Assembly (NCBI GenBank): GCA_036429605.1
Contig: CM071589.1
Location: 2,542,001 to 2,606,000 of the forward strand
Source: Cladobotryum mycophilum
Lineage: Eukaryota; Ascomycota; Sordariomycetes; Hypocreales; Hypocreaceae
DNA: 64,000 bases
Reading direction: 5' to 3'
Part shown: piece by piece, positions 34,529-46,270 of the stretch
How the letters are laid out: the number at the start of each line of letters is the position of its first letter
Numbering within the stretch: the stretch's first letter is position 1
Program-made: the position numbers and the translations under genes
The notes under the pieces: generated by a model
The model's input: the letters and a program-made list of their open reading frames with translations, nothing else
Databases searched by the model: none
What the model was told of the DNA's origin: nothing

Positions 34529-37370
34529 CTATTGTTCCACATTTCCCATAGAGTTCATGATGACTTCTCCAAAGTCAAAATACCCATCAAACCAAATGCT
34601 TGGATCCAAGTCTGTGAGGAGGTCATTTGTCCATGGTGAGTTCGAACCAGCAAAGCTTGCCTGGACAGCATCCCAGGGGTCTTCGCTTTGACCCATGGAC
34701 GAGGCATCCAGAGACTCCAATTCATCCAGGGCAGAACCCGCTGCCTGTGATGGAAATGGACCTCCATACCATTCCGACATGTTCATCTCCCGCGCATCTC
34801 TCTCTGCCTTGCCTTCCAAGTGCATACCTTCTCCGCCGGTGGAGACCAGCTCCGCCCATTTTTCCAGCTTGGCCCGCGTAATCCGCACCTTGAGCGCTGT
34901 CATGACCCACAAGTTCTTATGTAGTCTGTCCGAGTCGGTGGAACACCACTGGTAGGTTGCGTTGGCTTGGTCGAATCGGTTGCATATCGCGGATAGGATT
35001 TCGGGAACGTTGACCATGAGCCCTGGCTGCGCCTGCAGTTGTGACCGTAGTACTGCCACAGCAGCTGCCAAGTCGGGATCTGATCCTTCAAAGTGTCCCG
35101 AGTAGCGCGGGTCGTGGTGGAGTGGCTGCCCGGGTCGCATGGGTTGTTTGCCTGCGGTCACACCCGTCATACCTGACACCCCAGATTCGCACTGGGAGCT
35201 TTCGAGATCGGGATTGTAAAGGCCCATGTTTGGGTGTTGCGTACTCGGATCTTGTATCGGTATTTGTCCGTACATGGCTCTGGGAGTAGCGAGCTTGGCC
35301 CACCGCCCAAGCATGGTCAACGCCCAGACCAGGTGAGAACCGACGGCTGTAGTTTGAAGGTAGTACGACGACACGGGAACGGAGAGCCAGTTATCAAACC
35401 AAGAGGTTATGGCGGCACTCGACTGATAAATCTTATCTAATGGAGATGACGGATCGAGCGAAACCGAGGCAAAGGACTCTGAAAGCGAATTGATTAGGTC
35501 CTTGTCGACAACAGGGGGTTCGTACAAGCGAAGTCTGGCGCTGTCCAGAAACACCCGAAAGATTTCTATTTGAAATTTGAGTCAGAAAAAATCAAACAAT
35601 ACCTAAAACTGTCCTTACTATCTTGCTTCAGATGTTCCGGCATGTTGTTGGTCAAATGATTTAATTCGCTCTGAAAGGCAGACACGTATGCTGACGCCGG
35701 GGCGGTCGGAACGGGGTATATTTCTCCAACGGCTTTATCCTTGTAGTTGAATTCGGCGATTCGCTCTGTCAATCTTTGTATGCGGACAAGATTGATGAGG
35801 TAAATATCGGACTCGTATTCCATCTCGCGTTCGAGATATTGCAAGCTCTCTTGAAGATAGTTGTTATATCGCATAGATTGCACTTTTCCGAAGTTCATCG
35901 AGATGCTTTGAAATTGTTAGTGAGTGAATGGAAAAGAATAGCTAGCCAAGGCAAGACTCATTCAACTTACACCGAAGCCCAATACCACGCACCTAGAAAG
36001 GCTCGCCTTTCTTCGTTGGTCCGACCCATTGGTTCTGGAGGTCGAACAACCATTAGAAGTAGTCTCTCGTTAAGACCTGGAGGTCTGTTTATACCAATAT
36101 CGCCCACCAAGGTGACAGCTAAAGCAATCAAGTTGTTCAATTGTCCATGAAGGCAGCAGTGGTACTGCTGGTATCCCAGGATTACAATGATGCCCAGGAG
36201 TAAATCCAAAGATTTCTCGGATCGGATGAGCATGTGATCTGAAATGTACTTCATCAGGTGGTACATTTGGGCGCGCATGGACCTCAGGTTCCGAAAGGAA
36301 CTTACCATCCTGACGGCGGCCATCAGGAATGGTCTCCTTGACTTCAAGGTGGCGGCGGAAACGTTCGGGGGGATGACGACAAATGGATGGACGGGCTGAT
36401 GCGTCTCTCGATAAAAGTTGAGCAAGTTCTCATCCGTGTCCGGAGGGGGTGGCGCCTCCTCGCTCTCGGGATGGCAAATACATGACTTTGGAGTTGACGA
36501 GTTGTAAGTCGGGTCGATGGCCCAGGGATTGGAGGATGGCGGGATCGAACTGGATGGGCTCGAGTAGGATGGGGTGTCTGAAATTCCTCTTCTTGCCCGC
36601 TCGTCAGTGATGCCGCCTTGAGAGGAAGGTCCTGCTTGTGTATTGGCTAAATCCCCAGAGGCCTTGAGAAGGTTGACAAGGCCGTTGAGTCTCTCCTCGA
36701 TCTGAGCAGTTCGACTAGGGCAAAGTAATGGATCAGATGACGCGTCCCGAAAGAGTTGTTGATGGTTATGAGAAACCGATGTGCCAACACTTTCCACAAT
36801 GGACACATCTGTTGAGCTGAAAGTGATTTGTTGGCTCAGGGGAGGGGGTAGGGAAGGGGAGTTCCGGGGTTTGAGGTGAGGGGGTAGGGATTGATCGGGT
36901 TGTAACGGAGTTTTCAGTTTTTGAGGAGAGAGCTGAACAGGATAAAGTGAAGAGAAGACAAGACAGAAGGGGAACCAGGTGATGATGAGATTGTAACACC
37001 CAGAACAGAGTATAAAAAGAAGAATCAGCTGCTTACGATGGCTTTGTCTGTCTCTTTTTCCTGGGACGGTGAACCTGACTGCTGCATTCCTTTAGGAGCC
37101 TCTCACACCTATAGTGTTCAAAGTTGACGAACCACCTGTCAGTTTCGGTGACACACTCAAGACAACACTCAAGAAACCCCCTCCCCCCTCAAGGTACCAC
37201 CACCACCACCGCCGCCGCCACAGACAAGTGTAAATGATTTTATGTAAAAATTCACAACACAACACAACTCGACTCGACTCAACTCACCTATCACACTTTG
37301 CTCCGGGTGAATCATTAGAGCGTATGCACTTGGCCTTTGCTGTTGCGCAGGGGGCACAGGCGGCCCCCAT
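34529..37370 (-). CDS. Zn2Cys6 fungal transcription factor
   Basis: Nuclear DNA-binding regulator of roughly 750-800 residues. ATG at 37370 opens directly into the zinc cluster MGAACAPCATAKAKC, continued after a GTGAGT intron by CERLLKEC. Spacing is C-x2-C-x6-C-x10-C-x2-C-x6-C, followed by the basic tail HRPRKKR. The upstream in-frame TGA supports this start. A second intron (GTAAGC...TTTCAG) leads to a linker and dimerisation segment (QIEERLNGLVNLLK), a Ser/Pro-rich region, and the fungal regulator middle region (RRPFLMAAVRMVSSF, LLLGIIVILGYQQYHC, LVGDIGINRPPG, RRAFLGAWYWAS). Introns at about 35899-35970 and 35555-35620 join the remainder in frame, and the acidic C-terminus ends at 34529. 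The middle region recalls PrtT/Leu3-type regulators, but I cannot assign targets. It marks the boundary between the sparse and dense halves of the window. Confidence 0.88.
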
Positions 37371-37569
37371 TTTGCCGTTGGCAACTTGGGTCTTTCAGGC
37401 CTGGAGGATGATTCGGACATATCTTGAACGATAAGGGGAGTTTAAAACGACAACAAACAGAATAAGTGTTTTTAAGGTTTTCAGGTATTTAACGACCAAC
37501 CCTTGTATCTTAGGTACCCTTTATGCTTTAGTCATGCAAGTATTAAAAAGAAAAAGGGTGCATAGCACA

Positions 37570-37614
37570 GGTAGGCAGGTAGGTAGGTAGGTAGGTAGGT
37601 AGGCAGGTAGGTAG
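37570..37614. repeat. (GGTA)n microsatellite
   Basis: About eleven GGTA/GGCA units in tandem, in the upstream region of the Zn2Cys6 regulator. Confidence 0.8.
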
Positions 37615-37672
37615 CAATAGAGTAGTCGAGCATGGGGGGTGTGGTGGGAAGGGGAGACTCTCAAGGAATGGA

Positions 37673-37691
37673 TGTATGTATGTATGTATGT
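37673..37691. repeat. (TATG)n microsatellite
   Basis: Short tandem array of about five TATG units in the upstream region of the Zn2Cys6 regulator. Confidence 0.7.
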
Positions 37692-38467
37692 AACTAATAA
37701 TAATAATGAAAAAAGAGGGGGGCATTAATGCAATTCCTTTTATGCTTTTACTCTTTTTTTTTCTTTCTTTTCTGTTTTCGAGAAAGACAAAAAGGTCTTA
37801 TAAAAGAAAATGCCAAACCAAAAAAAAAAACAGTAATGTGAGGAAGGAAAAGGAAAGAAAGAACGTCGTTGAATGTCATGGTCCCCAATCAATGTCTTAG
37901 CTTCCTGCTGAGCCATCCATCCCATCCCATCCCAAGAAAGAGAGAGGCGCATCGACCCAGTGGCCAGGTCGCCGTCGCCGCTCCTGCCTTGCAGAGGCTG
38001 GCAGCTACGACTGTTACTTTGGAACGGCGTTTTCCAAAAAGTCCGTTCCTTACTCGGGGCGGGGCCGGTCCGGGCGCAGCTGAAGGCTGATTGGCTTGAC
38101 GGTTAGAGCCATCCGAGGTGACGACAGACCGACAGACGCGGAGAATTCCAAAAAATGCCGTTATTTTTTTTTATCTTTTTTTTTTATGTCTCTTTACTTG
38201 CATCGCTCCTTACCTAGCAAAACAGCGTAGAAAGAAGCTAGTGTGTACTCAGTTTCTTTCCAATAGAGGTCGACATGATAGTAATCTTTCATCATTCTTT
38301 ATGCTTCTGCTTCCAAACAATTGCCTAAAGGAACATGGCCTTGTTCCTCTTCTGGGACTAGATTGACTATCCATCCGACTCTCTCTGCCTGCCTTTGTCT
38401 AACAATCACAAATCATTAATTCCTTCCATAGATAGATAGCCTACCCAAGATCTGAAAAAGAGCCTCT

Positions 38468-38489
38468 GCTTGCTTGCTTGCTTGCTTGC
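38468..38489. repeat. (GCTT)n microsatellite
   Basis: Five tandem GCTT units followed by a GCGT variant. Simple repeat in non-coding DNA. Confidence 0.7.
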
Positions 38490-38950
38490 GTGCTTACTTT
38501 ACTCATCATACATACATACAAGCAAGTACCTTCGACCGATTTCTGCTACACACTAAAATTGCGACTCTACTCCATACTCAACCGAGGCGAAATTCCCCAT
38601 CATCTCTCACCAACCCATCCTCATCCAAACAGCCCTATAACAAGCCTCGGCAGGCTAAGACCGTAGTAGTATGCACGCTTTAAAGCCACGCTTTGAGATA
38701 ATAAACCATTTTTTTCGCCACAGACAAACGCTACGTGTCTATACACCTTCCGTTATTATGGTACATTTCCTAGCCTTGCATCCCCCCTGTTGTTGTTGCT
38801 GCTGCTGCGATTATCATAGAACCCAATCCGAGCTCCGACATCATTCCGATTCGTTTCCTTCCGCGCCTTTGTTTCATACATCCATTTGACAAATCATTCA
38901 AACCAATTCAGACATGTAGACTTCTCTTCGGTCCAATACTTGGTCCGCTT

Positions 38951-40177
38951 TCACTTGGACTTAGAGACTCCAGCCCCGATAACTCCAGGTAGCTTCTCCT
39001 CACCGACGCTATATAGCATCGAGGTGGCCAAAGACAGGGTGCCAATCATCAGCAACGTGAATCCAGCAAAGAGCCAGAATGGCACACTAATGTCCTTCTT
39101 CGCGCATGTTGGGCCCGCCCAGTGCGTGAGAGGGCCATTCTCGTCGTGCCTGGTGCTCAAGCAGTGGCAAGAGAAACAAACCTCCGCACTCTTAGCGCTG
39201 GGCGAAGCGAATTTATCGAGACATTGCCCCTGGTGGGAGCAATTGCCGGTGGCAGACACGCAGCTGTCCAATGACTTGAAGCAGGCAGGGATCGGTCCAG
39301 ACGGAGCTTGGAAGACGTTGTCATCAGGGATGTTTGACGTCGGCATAGCGTGGGAGATTGTCTTCCCAAACGATGTAATGACTTGCTCAGCTTCATCAGC
39401 TTGGCGACGGCGCAACTCGAGAGGTCTATCGGACCAATGCTTTGGCCCGGAACTCTCACTGACTGCAGGAAGGAGGAGGACCGTCGTTTCCATCTCACCA
39501 GCCTTGGCGAGTGAAGCCAACTTGGGGAATCGGTGAATGAGGTCGGTCAGGACTTCGGGGTTCTAGACATCAAGGAAATTAGTCCACTTTTGAGCTTTGA
39601 CAATGACAAGATTTCGCCACCTCCATACCCGTTTAACATTATACTTGGCAACGGTTGACTTGCCGCTCCAGCACTCCTCTTCGAATGGGTTGGTAACCTG
39701 GTCCATGGCGCACTTGTGCTCATTTGTGATCCCTGCATTGTAAAAGTCGAATCTGACCAGCTTGTCATGCGCGCCGGCTGATGGCGGGTCTAAGATGGTA
39801 AAAGAAGGCTGCACCTTCAATGACTTTGCTGTATCCTGGATCTGCTGTGCCGTCATTCCCTCCAGCATGAGGATGAGCTGACGGGCCTCCTCGGGCTCAT
39901 CATCGGCGAATAAAGGCGGAATTGTCTTGCCGAATTGGTTCAGCGCCGACACTACTTTCTCCGACTCGATGCCATTTGGCATATCTTTGATGGAAGGGCC
40001 TCTGCCGATGGGAGCCAGACGCTGGAGGAGAAGGAGTCGGGTGAGGCTTCGAGGGAGGGATGGCGTCGTCGTCGACGAGGAGGAATCGTGGGCAGGCAGA
40101 ATAAAAACGTCGGCGGTGGGCTGCGCAGCTGCAGCACAGCTGGCGAGAGCCGCGAGAAGCCCTAATGAAAGCTTCAT
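38951..40177 (-). CDS. ER/vacuolar-sorting membrane protein, DUF3844 (Vps3844-like)
   Basis: Predicted type I membrane protein of the secretory pathway, about 386 residues, in two exons (39629-40177 and 38951-39562) with a GTATGG...TAG intron. ATG at 40177 gives a signal peptide (MKLSLGLLAALASCAAAAQP). A lumenal domain follows (FILPAHDS, LIHRFPKLASLAKAG). Then comes the cysteine-rich EGF-like C-terminal module: CFKSLDSCVSATGNCSHQGQC, CFSCHCLSTR and WAGPTCAKKDISVPFWLF. This leads into one transmembrane helix (FTLLMIGTLSLATSMLYSV) and a short cytosolic tail. That Cys-rich plus TM layout is the DUF3844 family signature. It starts 431 bases from the divergent gene at 40609, so the two may share a promoter. 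The frame is intact. Confidence 0.85.
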
Positions 40178-40608
40178 GATGATGGTTGATGGATGAAGCT
40201 GTAGATTGTGTTGAGTCGCGGTCGCTTTATCATGGAAGCTTCGTCGTCACGAGCAGCTCCACGTACACAAGCAGGCAGGCGCCTCAGGTATTGGATGGGG
40301 ACTGCTGGATTAGCCTGTGGTTGGCTGTTTCGGATGCCGGATGGAGGTTACTCCGGATGGCGCGCACTGTGTGGTGGCAGCGCTATCAACGCTATCACGC
40401 TATCCATATTATGTATATACATGCCACTTTGGTGGTGATGGATTGATTACTACTACTAGACATCCCTACTTGCATTTGAAACCTCTACGCTTCGACGTGA
40501 AAACGATACCAACATGCAATCTCTCGACTGATGGAACTTTTCTTCCTCAGCTCCTCTCCCTAATAATTTATACTCATTATCCAACGCAAGCCCTCGACTT
40601 GGAACCAA
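40178..40608. promoter_or_regulatory. Compact bidirectional promoter
   Basis: 431 bases between the divergent start codons of the DUF3844 gene and the mitochondrial membrane protein gene. No other open gene lies between them. I see no clear TATA box for either direction. Confidence 0.45.
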
Positions 40609-42027
40609 ATGCTACGCCGCGCGGCGGTCGTCTCTCGACACGCCACCTTGAGATCCTTTGCGACGCCGCACATACCGGCTCGACATTTCCCTTCCAGCGG
40701 ACGACAAATTTCATTCTCATTCCTACCATGGCGTAGAAAGGCGGCACCGCAGAATCTCCCCGTTTACTTCCCGAAGCCTGCTTCCCCACCCAAAGTCGGT
40801 GCGGTGCGACGTCGTCTGGGGTATGTTCACTATTAGGTCATATTGTCTGTTTCGGCTACAAGGATTAACGATTGGTTCAGTCGTATTCTCTTCACCACAT
40901 TAGCGTTTTATGCATGCTGGCAGATTTTTGCGACAGTCGTTTTCGATCCACTGTTTGACTGGGCCGACCGAGAATGGGAGGCTTTATCTGAGAAGGAGAA
41001 GAAGGAGATGGAGAACATGGCCGAAGAAGATGAACCCATCTTGTTTCTCCCCTTTCCGTTCACGACAAAGGAGGTCCAACAGCCGTTCTACAAGGGGTCG
41101 GACCCTGAATGGGCGACATTTGTGGCCGTCAACAAGGACCAGCAACTGCAAAAGGACATCAAGTGTTGGTTCCCCCCGCTCCAGAAAGACGGATGTAACC
41201 ATACTGACGGCGTTTATTAGTCGGACTTGCGGAACTTATTCGACGGGGGTGGAGCGGAACCCAGCGTATGTTCAGTTACTTGGTGGTAAAGATATCAAGC
41301 TGAAGAAGATGTGGCTTGATATCATTTACCCTGCGGGCCCGCCTCCTAAGCATTATGTCTCGGGGTAAGAGAACATGATTCCGCAACACGTGAATAATTT
41401 TGACTAACCTATGTCAGCATTATTATCGATGATGACGGGATCTTTTGGGGAGACCGACCAATGGACTCCTTGGCAGCGAGCCATTTGAACATGGCCATAT
41501 ATCCCAAGGCTGTTGCCCTATCAGTGTGGACATTTCTGAATTCGCTTGCCAATCAGACCGCGAACGATATTGCAAAGGCTCTAGGATTCAACCCAGCGCC
41601 GCCCCCTGAAACAACATGGCAAGCCGCCATCATGAACCGCATCAAGGAGCAAGGAGAGCTTGGAGCCACAGGAAAACAAGCCGTTAAAGTGCCAGGACAA
41701 CCAGAGCGAGCGCCAAATTTTCCTATTCACACCAGTATTAGCGAAATGATCGGGTCACCTTTTGGTAGCGACAGCCAAGTCGATCCGCGCATCCAAAACG
41801 CACTGCAGGCGGCGACTTTGACGTTCAGCAAAAATTGGCAGCCCGCCAAGCAACCCCCCAACAGAGGTTGCATTCGGGTGGACGGCTTGGTGGAGCTTCA
41901 GGGTAAAACTGCCATCATAGCCGTATATGTTTTAGGTTGGTATGACCCGAAGCAGAGAAAGTACATGGGCGTCCAAACGGGCCTCAAGCATTTGATACCA
42001 ATGAAGCAAAGCCCGGCCGGTGGCTGA
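40609..42027 (+). CDS. Conserved mitochondrial membrane protein of unknown function, one frame break
   Basis: The Arg-rich N-terminus (MLRRAAVVSRHATLRSFA) looks like a mitochondrial presequence. After an intron (40821-40862) a single transmembrane helix (ILFTTLAFYACWQIFATVVF) and an acidic segment follow. Further exons carry LAELIRRG, then VERNPAYVQLLGGKDIKLKKMWLDI and YPAGPPPKHYVSG, joined by introns to IIIDDDGIFWGDRPMDSL and a C-terminal domain ending at 42027. An intron from a GTTGGT donor (about 41166) to TTATTAG gives the LAELIRRG frame. The next conserved block is in another frame. The switch falls exactly on a five-G run at 41245-41249, and six G would join them. I have the impression of a protein widely conserved in Pezizomycotina but cannot name it. 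Confidence 0.7.
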
Positions 42028-42674
42028 GAATGGAATTTTTTTGTCGCTCCGATTTGGATCACACATGGGGAACACTGGATGTAATATTATTGGCATGGAC
42101 AGGCGCTGGGGGCGGGCACTTCATCTTTACGATACCATAGACTCTAGAAGACTGCATTTGAATGGAAGCATGTTTCAGCGTGTCCTCTCAAATGGTCTTG
42201 TAGAGAGCGATGCCCTTGAATCAGGCATGAATAGCATGTCATGTTATTATCAGCGGCATCAGCGGCATCAGCAGCATCACAATCAAGATGAAATTTGTTA
42301 GGGGTTTGCAAAATTATCGTATATTCGGACGGAGTCTGTACGCATAACAGACCAATATACCAAATGACTAACCCAAATCCATCCGAATTCAGATATTCCT
42401 CCAACCACCTATGAACCCATAAACTCCTCCAAGCACCCCTCCTCCCTACCTCCAGCGTACACAACAGTCTTCCCCTAGTCTAGACTTCAAAACCCTCCAA
42501 AAAAGGGGACTCTTTCCCTCAAAGACTATCATTCATCCTACTCAAGTATACTAAAAGAGAGAAAAACAAAAAAAAAAGGCAAGACAGAAAGAAAAAAAAA
42601 GAGGAACAAAAAGCACCCTTATTCTAAGAATCTAGGTCTTCTTAGGTATGATGGAGAAAAATAAAAGGGCACGT
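42028..42674. other. Convergent intergenic region
   Basis: About 650 bases between two converging stop codons. A GCATCA-type hexamer repeat lies near 42252-42275 and A-rich purine tracts near 42567-42612. It probably contains both polyadenylation regions. No gene is seen. Confidence 0.45.
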
Positions 42675-45156
42675 CTAAATTCTGGTGACGTTGATGAGGA
42701 TGGTGAAAACCTCCAATTCTACTTCAGGACCACCTGCTTCGCGCTCACCACGAGGAATCGCGGCGATGAGGTGCGCCTCGATAATGTTCAGTCCGGAATG
42801 CAGCAAGACATCAAACGCCCGCTCTTGGGGCTGCTGGCCGGGGATGGGTGACGGGCACTGCTTGAGAGGCTGCTTGTCTATCAGGGTCCACAAGCTGTAC
42901 TGCCGGTCCTGGAGGAACTGCGGAAGCGTCGCGACGATGAAGATGCGGTTCTGGCTTGGTGGCAAATTAATGGTGGCCGATTGCTGCATCTCCTTTGCAT
43001 TTGGCAGGACGGTGAGGACGGTGGGACGGTCCGACTGAAGGGTTGGGTGAGTTTGTATGCGTAGCTTTGAAATGAGAGCATTATCAAGGCCTGGATGATG
43101 TTAGCACAATTGAATAGGAAAATTCTGTCGTATATATATATAAAAAAACGTACCTTTTCCAGTGGCGCGGAATCTTCTTTGTTCGACATAACCACTCGCA
43201 AGAGGGTTGTTTTGCACAGGCTGAGATGGGATTGGCGGTATAGGAGGTTTAACAGCCGTCACTTGTGTCTGCCCGGGGGTTGTCCCGGGGGTATTTGCCA
43301 AAACCGCTGGAGATGCGCGAGCACTCTCCTCTGCCTTTACACCAGTCTGGGCAGACGGTGTTGGGGATGGTGCCGATGCGGACACACTTCGGGCAACTTC
43401 TAGGTTGGATGAGGAGCTCGGCGCGGTACCGTTGGTATTAGCTGTGCCATTCGTAGGTTCGGCTGATGCAGCTGCTTGCGGTGCAGGGGATTCCACAGAT
43501 CCGCCGCGCGCGCCGACGTGGATAGTAATCTTCTTGGAGGCGCTTGGAGTTTCTGCAGCTTGGCCAACCTTCAACTTAATCTTTGGCTGCGGCGGCTCGG
43601 AAACAGCTGCCTGAGCCTTCTTAAACTGGACATAGAATTGTTTCTGAATCCCATGTTAGACCCGTACGCAGAAAGATGACTTGGCAAAACACTTACTTCA
43701 AGGTCTTGCGCCAACACATAAATTTCACTCCCTTCCTCATTATAGAAATATGCGTTTGTCCAAAGCAGCTTTGACTTTTCTTCAAAAGCGCTCCAGCTCT
43801 TATACTCACTCACGCCAGTCACATCGTTTCGACCCTGAATGCCTTTGACTGACTTTTGAAGCTTTTTGAGAGACAAAGGATCCGAGATAACTTTATAGTA
43901 ATCTCTCAGAGCCCTAGGCGGCAGATTGATAAAGGGCTCAAAGTATGCATCATCATACCTAAGACACTGTTAGCGAATCAATGGCTGACAAGGCAATGGA
44001 GATGGCACCTACTCTGGCTCCTGGTGCCGCAAAAGCTCTTCAATAATCTTTTCCTGGGCCCGCTGAAAGGTGAGTCCCTTGTACGGTACATTTTCGTACT
44101 CATGATCTGGCCGTGTCGCTGGGGGTGCATTCTTTGGGGGACGTCCGGGTCCTCTGCGCTTGAGGATAATGGATTTCCGTCTAGATCTCGGTTCTTCCTC
44201 CTCCTCCTCCTCCTCCTCCTCTTCTTCGGCCTCTTCCTCTTCGCCTTCAGCATCTTCGTCATTCTCTTCCTCGGCTGGCGCATCTTGGTTTTCTTCTTCG
44301 CCCTCTGCATCCTCGTCGCCTTCTTCCTCTTCCTCTCCGTCCTCCTCCTCTACCTCTTCTTCGCCTCCCTCTTCATCATCATCATCTTCTTCATCCTCCT
44401 CTACTTCTTCCTCATCTTCAGGGGGCAAGGGGGTAGGCACAGCTTGGTAGCCACGGGTGTTGTACGCGGGATTTGTCTTCGTCATATAATTGCTCAACGC
44501 TTTACGAACACGTTCTGCATCATCGAAAACCTGTGTTGATCGAGGATAAAAGTCTTTTGCGTTGGAAATCATGCGCTTGAAATAGCTTTCAACCTCTGCT
44601 AGGTTCTTGAAATCACCCTTCATCAACTTCTCTTCGGTGGACTGAAGGGAAATTGGCAGTCGTGTCTTTTTGTAATACTCGGCGTTGCTCTCTCGCGGGA
44701 GGAGTTTCTCGAAGTAAGTTGCAACTAGACGGCCGCTTTAAAAAAACGGTCTGTTAGATACTCTCTTGTTGAATACCATCGTGTTTGGGAGCAACAGCGC
44801 GCACCTTTTGTCAGCTGTCCTGCGGATTTGCTCAAGAAATGCAAGCCCATATGCGGTTGTTGACTCTCGGGTTTCGCCTTTGGAGAGATCGATGTCCTGC
44901 AAGAGATGGAGCTGTTAGTACCATGAATTCGGGTGAATTAAAGGAGCATTAACCGTGCCGATGGCTATCAAACCCTCGGCTATCTCTACAAGAGGGCCAG
45001 AGGATAAGCAGCGCATCAGCAACAGTCAACGGTGCAAGCATCGAGCTCCTCGACATGGAAAACGGAACAAACTAGACTCACAGCGACCTTGCGCCGCTTA
45101 GAGGAACGGTCGTCTGGATCCGCGGGGGCGCCATTCGCCTTTCGTTTCGACTCCAT
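42675..45156 (-). CDS. Double-bromodomain chromatin-remodelling subunit (Rsc4-like)
   Basis: Predicted subunit of the RSC/SWI-SNF-type remodeller, reading acetyl-lysine on histones. ATG at 45156 (MESKRKANGAP, then basic SSKRRKVA) is followed by an intron and bromodomain 1: DIDLSKGETRESTTAYG, NAEYYKKTRLPISL, FKRMISNAKDFYPRSTQVFDDA and KALSNYM. Then comes a long Glu/Asp tract (about 44170-44430), a GRPPK AT-hook-like segment (RRGPGRPPKNAP), and bromodomain 2 (FINLPPRALRDYYKVI, SWSAFEEKSKLLWTNAYFYNEEGSEIY). A Ser/Ala/Thr-rich linker and a C-terminal beta-rich domain (TINLPPSQNRIFIVATLP, PQERAFDVLLHSGLNIIEAHLIA) follow. Five or more short introns fit in frame. The order BD-acidic-BD-C-terminal domain is that of filamentous-fungal Rsc4 proteins. 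No break is seen. Confidence 0.85.
44170..44430 (-). repeat. Acidic low-complexity coding tract (Glu/Asp repeats)
   Basis: TCC/TTC trinucleotide-rich sequence on the plus strand encodes a run of mostly Glu with some Asp, between the two bromodomains of the Rsc4-like protein. The opposite strand reads as poly-Ser, which is a shadow. Such tracts vary in length between strains. Confidence 0.8.
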
Positions 45157-46270
45157 TTTTGACAACTTCGCTAGAGTCGCGACGACAGGCGCATCACAAG
45201 CGACCGCGACACGGATCTAACGAAGGAATCGTGGAGGCGCAATGGCTCTGCGGAATCTCAATGTCGCAAAGCTATCTTGGGCGACTTGCACTGGTCTGGT
45301 GTGGATTTTGACGCGTGATGGTTCAGTGGTCGCGCGCTGTTGGTTCTGGGGTGGTGGATTTATGGGTTGGCGTCTTGGGGGGTGCTTCTGCAGCAGCTCA
45401 AACCTGCACACGCCAAACAGGGGGCGGGGGTTTTAGTGACAGCGTCAGCAATTTCGATATGTGCACTTGATGATATGTGATATTTTTTGGCTATGAAAAG
45501 CGATGAGAAGGCCTCGATATTTGCTGAGTTCTTAATGTGGTTGAGCTGGTTTGTACTGGCACGCAGGATTTGGCTTTTTCCAATCACAGCGTTGGGTCGC
45601 GGAGTACGAAGAGGTACAAGGGCGAAGTACATCCCGTGAGTGACGCTATGCCTGATTCGGCAGTAAGGCAACAAGGCAGAGACGGGGCCGTACGTTATCA
45701 TTATTGCTGCAGACACGTATTCTATTGTCAAGAATAAAATAAGCATTAAGAGCGGTTTTTGTTATTATTGTTGGAACAGTGAGTTCTTTGATTGTTTCAT
45801 TCCTGCTTGAGCCAAAATACTACCTCCTACTAGGTACTTGTAGCACATTGGTGTTTTGGTACCAAGTATCCAGTACTAATCAAATGCTAACCACTATAGG
45901 TGACTTTGTCGTCAGTTGCATGAGTCTTGGTCGAACTGCCACATCCATATGCACGGCAACAATGTGCACTTGGAAGGGAATCAAATAGTACAAAACAATC
46001 AATAGATTTCAATTTTTAATTCTATCTTTATAATACGTAATCAGGCAGTTTTATCGCTATTTTCGAAACATGCCTCCTCACAAACCTGTTTCTTAATAAT
46101 TTGACGCGAAGAAGAGGATCAGTATAGAAGTCAGCAATCCATACCTGTAACAGTTATCACTACCCGTGCCGCGGGGCTCCAGACCCCACCATTGCGATTC
46201 TTCATCTCATACACATCAAGTTCAAGCATTAGGCTGACATAGCCGAATCCATCAATCACCCTTTTTCGCC
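45157..46270. other. Divergent intergenic region
   Basis: About 1.1 kb between the Rsc4-like and Maf genes. Short frames on both strands lack motifs or splice logic. It contains both promoters. I see nothing else in it. Confidence 0.45.

Larger units (their letters stand above)
37371..38950. other. Intergenic region with tetranucleotide repeats
   Basis: About 1.6 kb upstream of the Zn2Cys6 gene and downstream of the DUF3844 gene. It contains GGTA, TATG and GCTT tetranucleotide arrays (listed separately), pyrimidine/purine tracts and no credible coding frame. Confidence 0.5.

Noticed and set aside
34025..38489. Repeat arrays considered as CRISPR-like or satellite DNA
   Set aside because: They are ordinary di- and tetranucleotide microsatellites without spacers, and the organism is a fungus.
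44160..44450. Open frame of almost pure serine on the plus strand
   Set aside because: It is the antisense of the Glu/Asp tract of the Rsc4-like gene and has no start context or domain.
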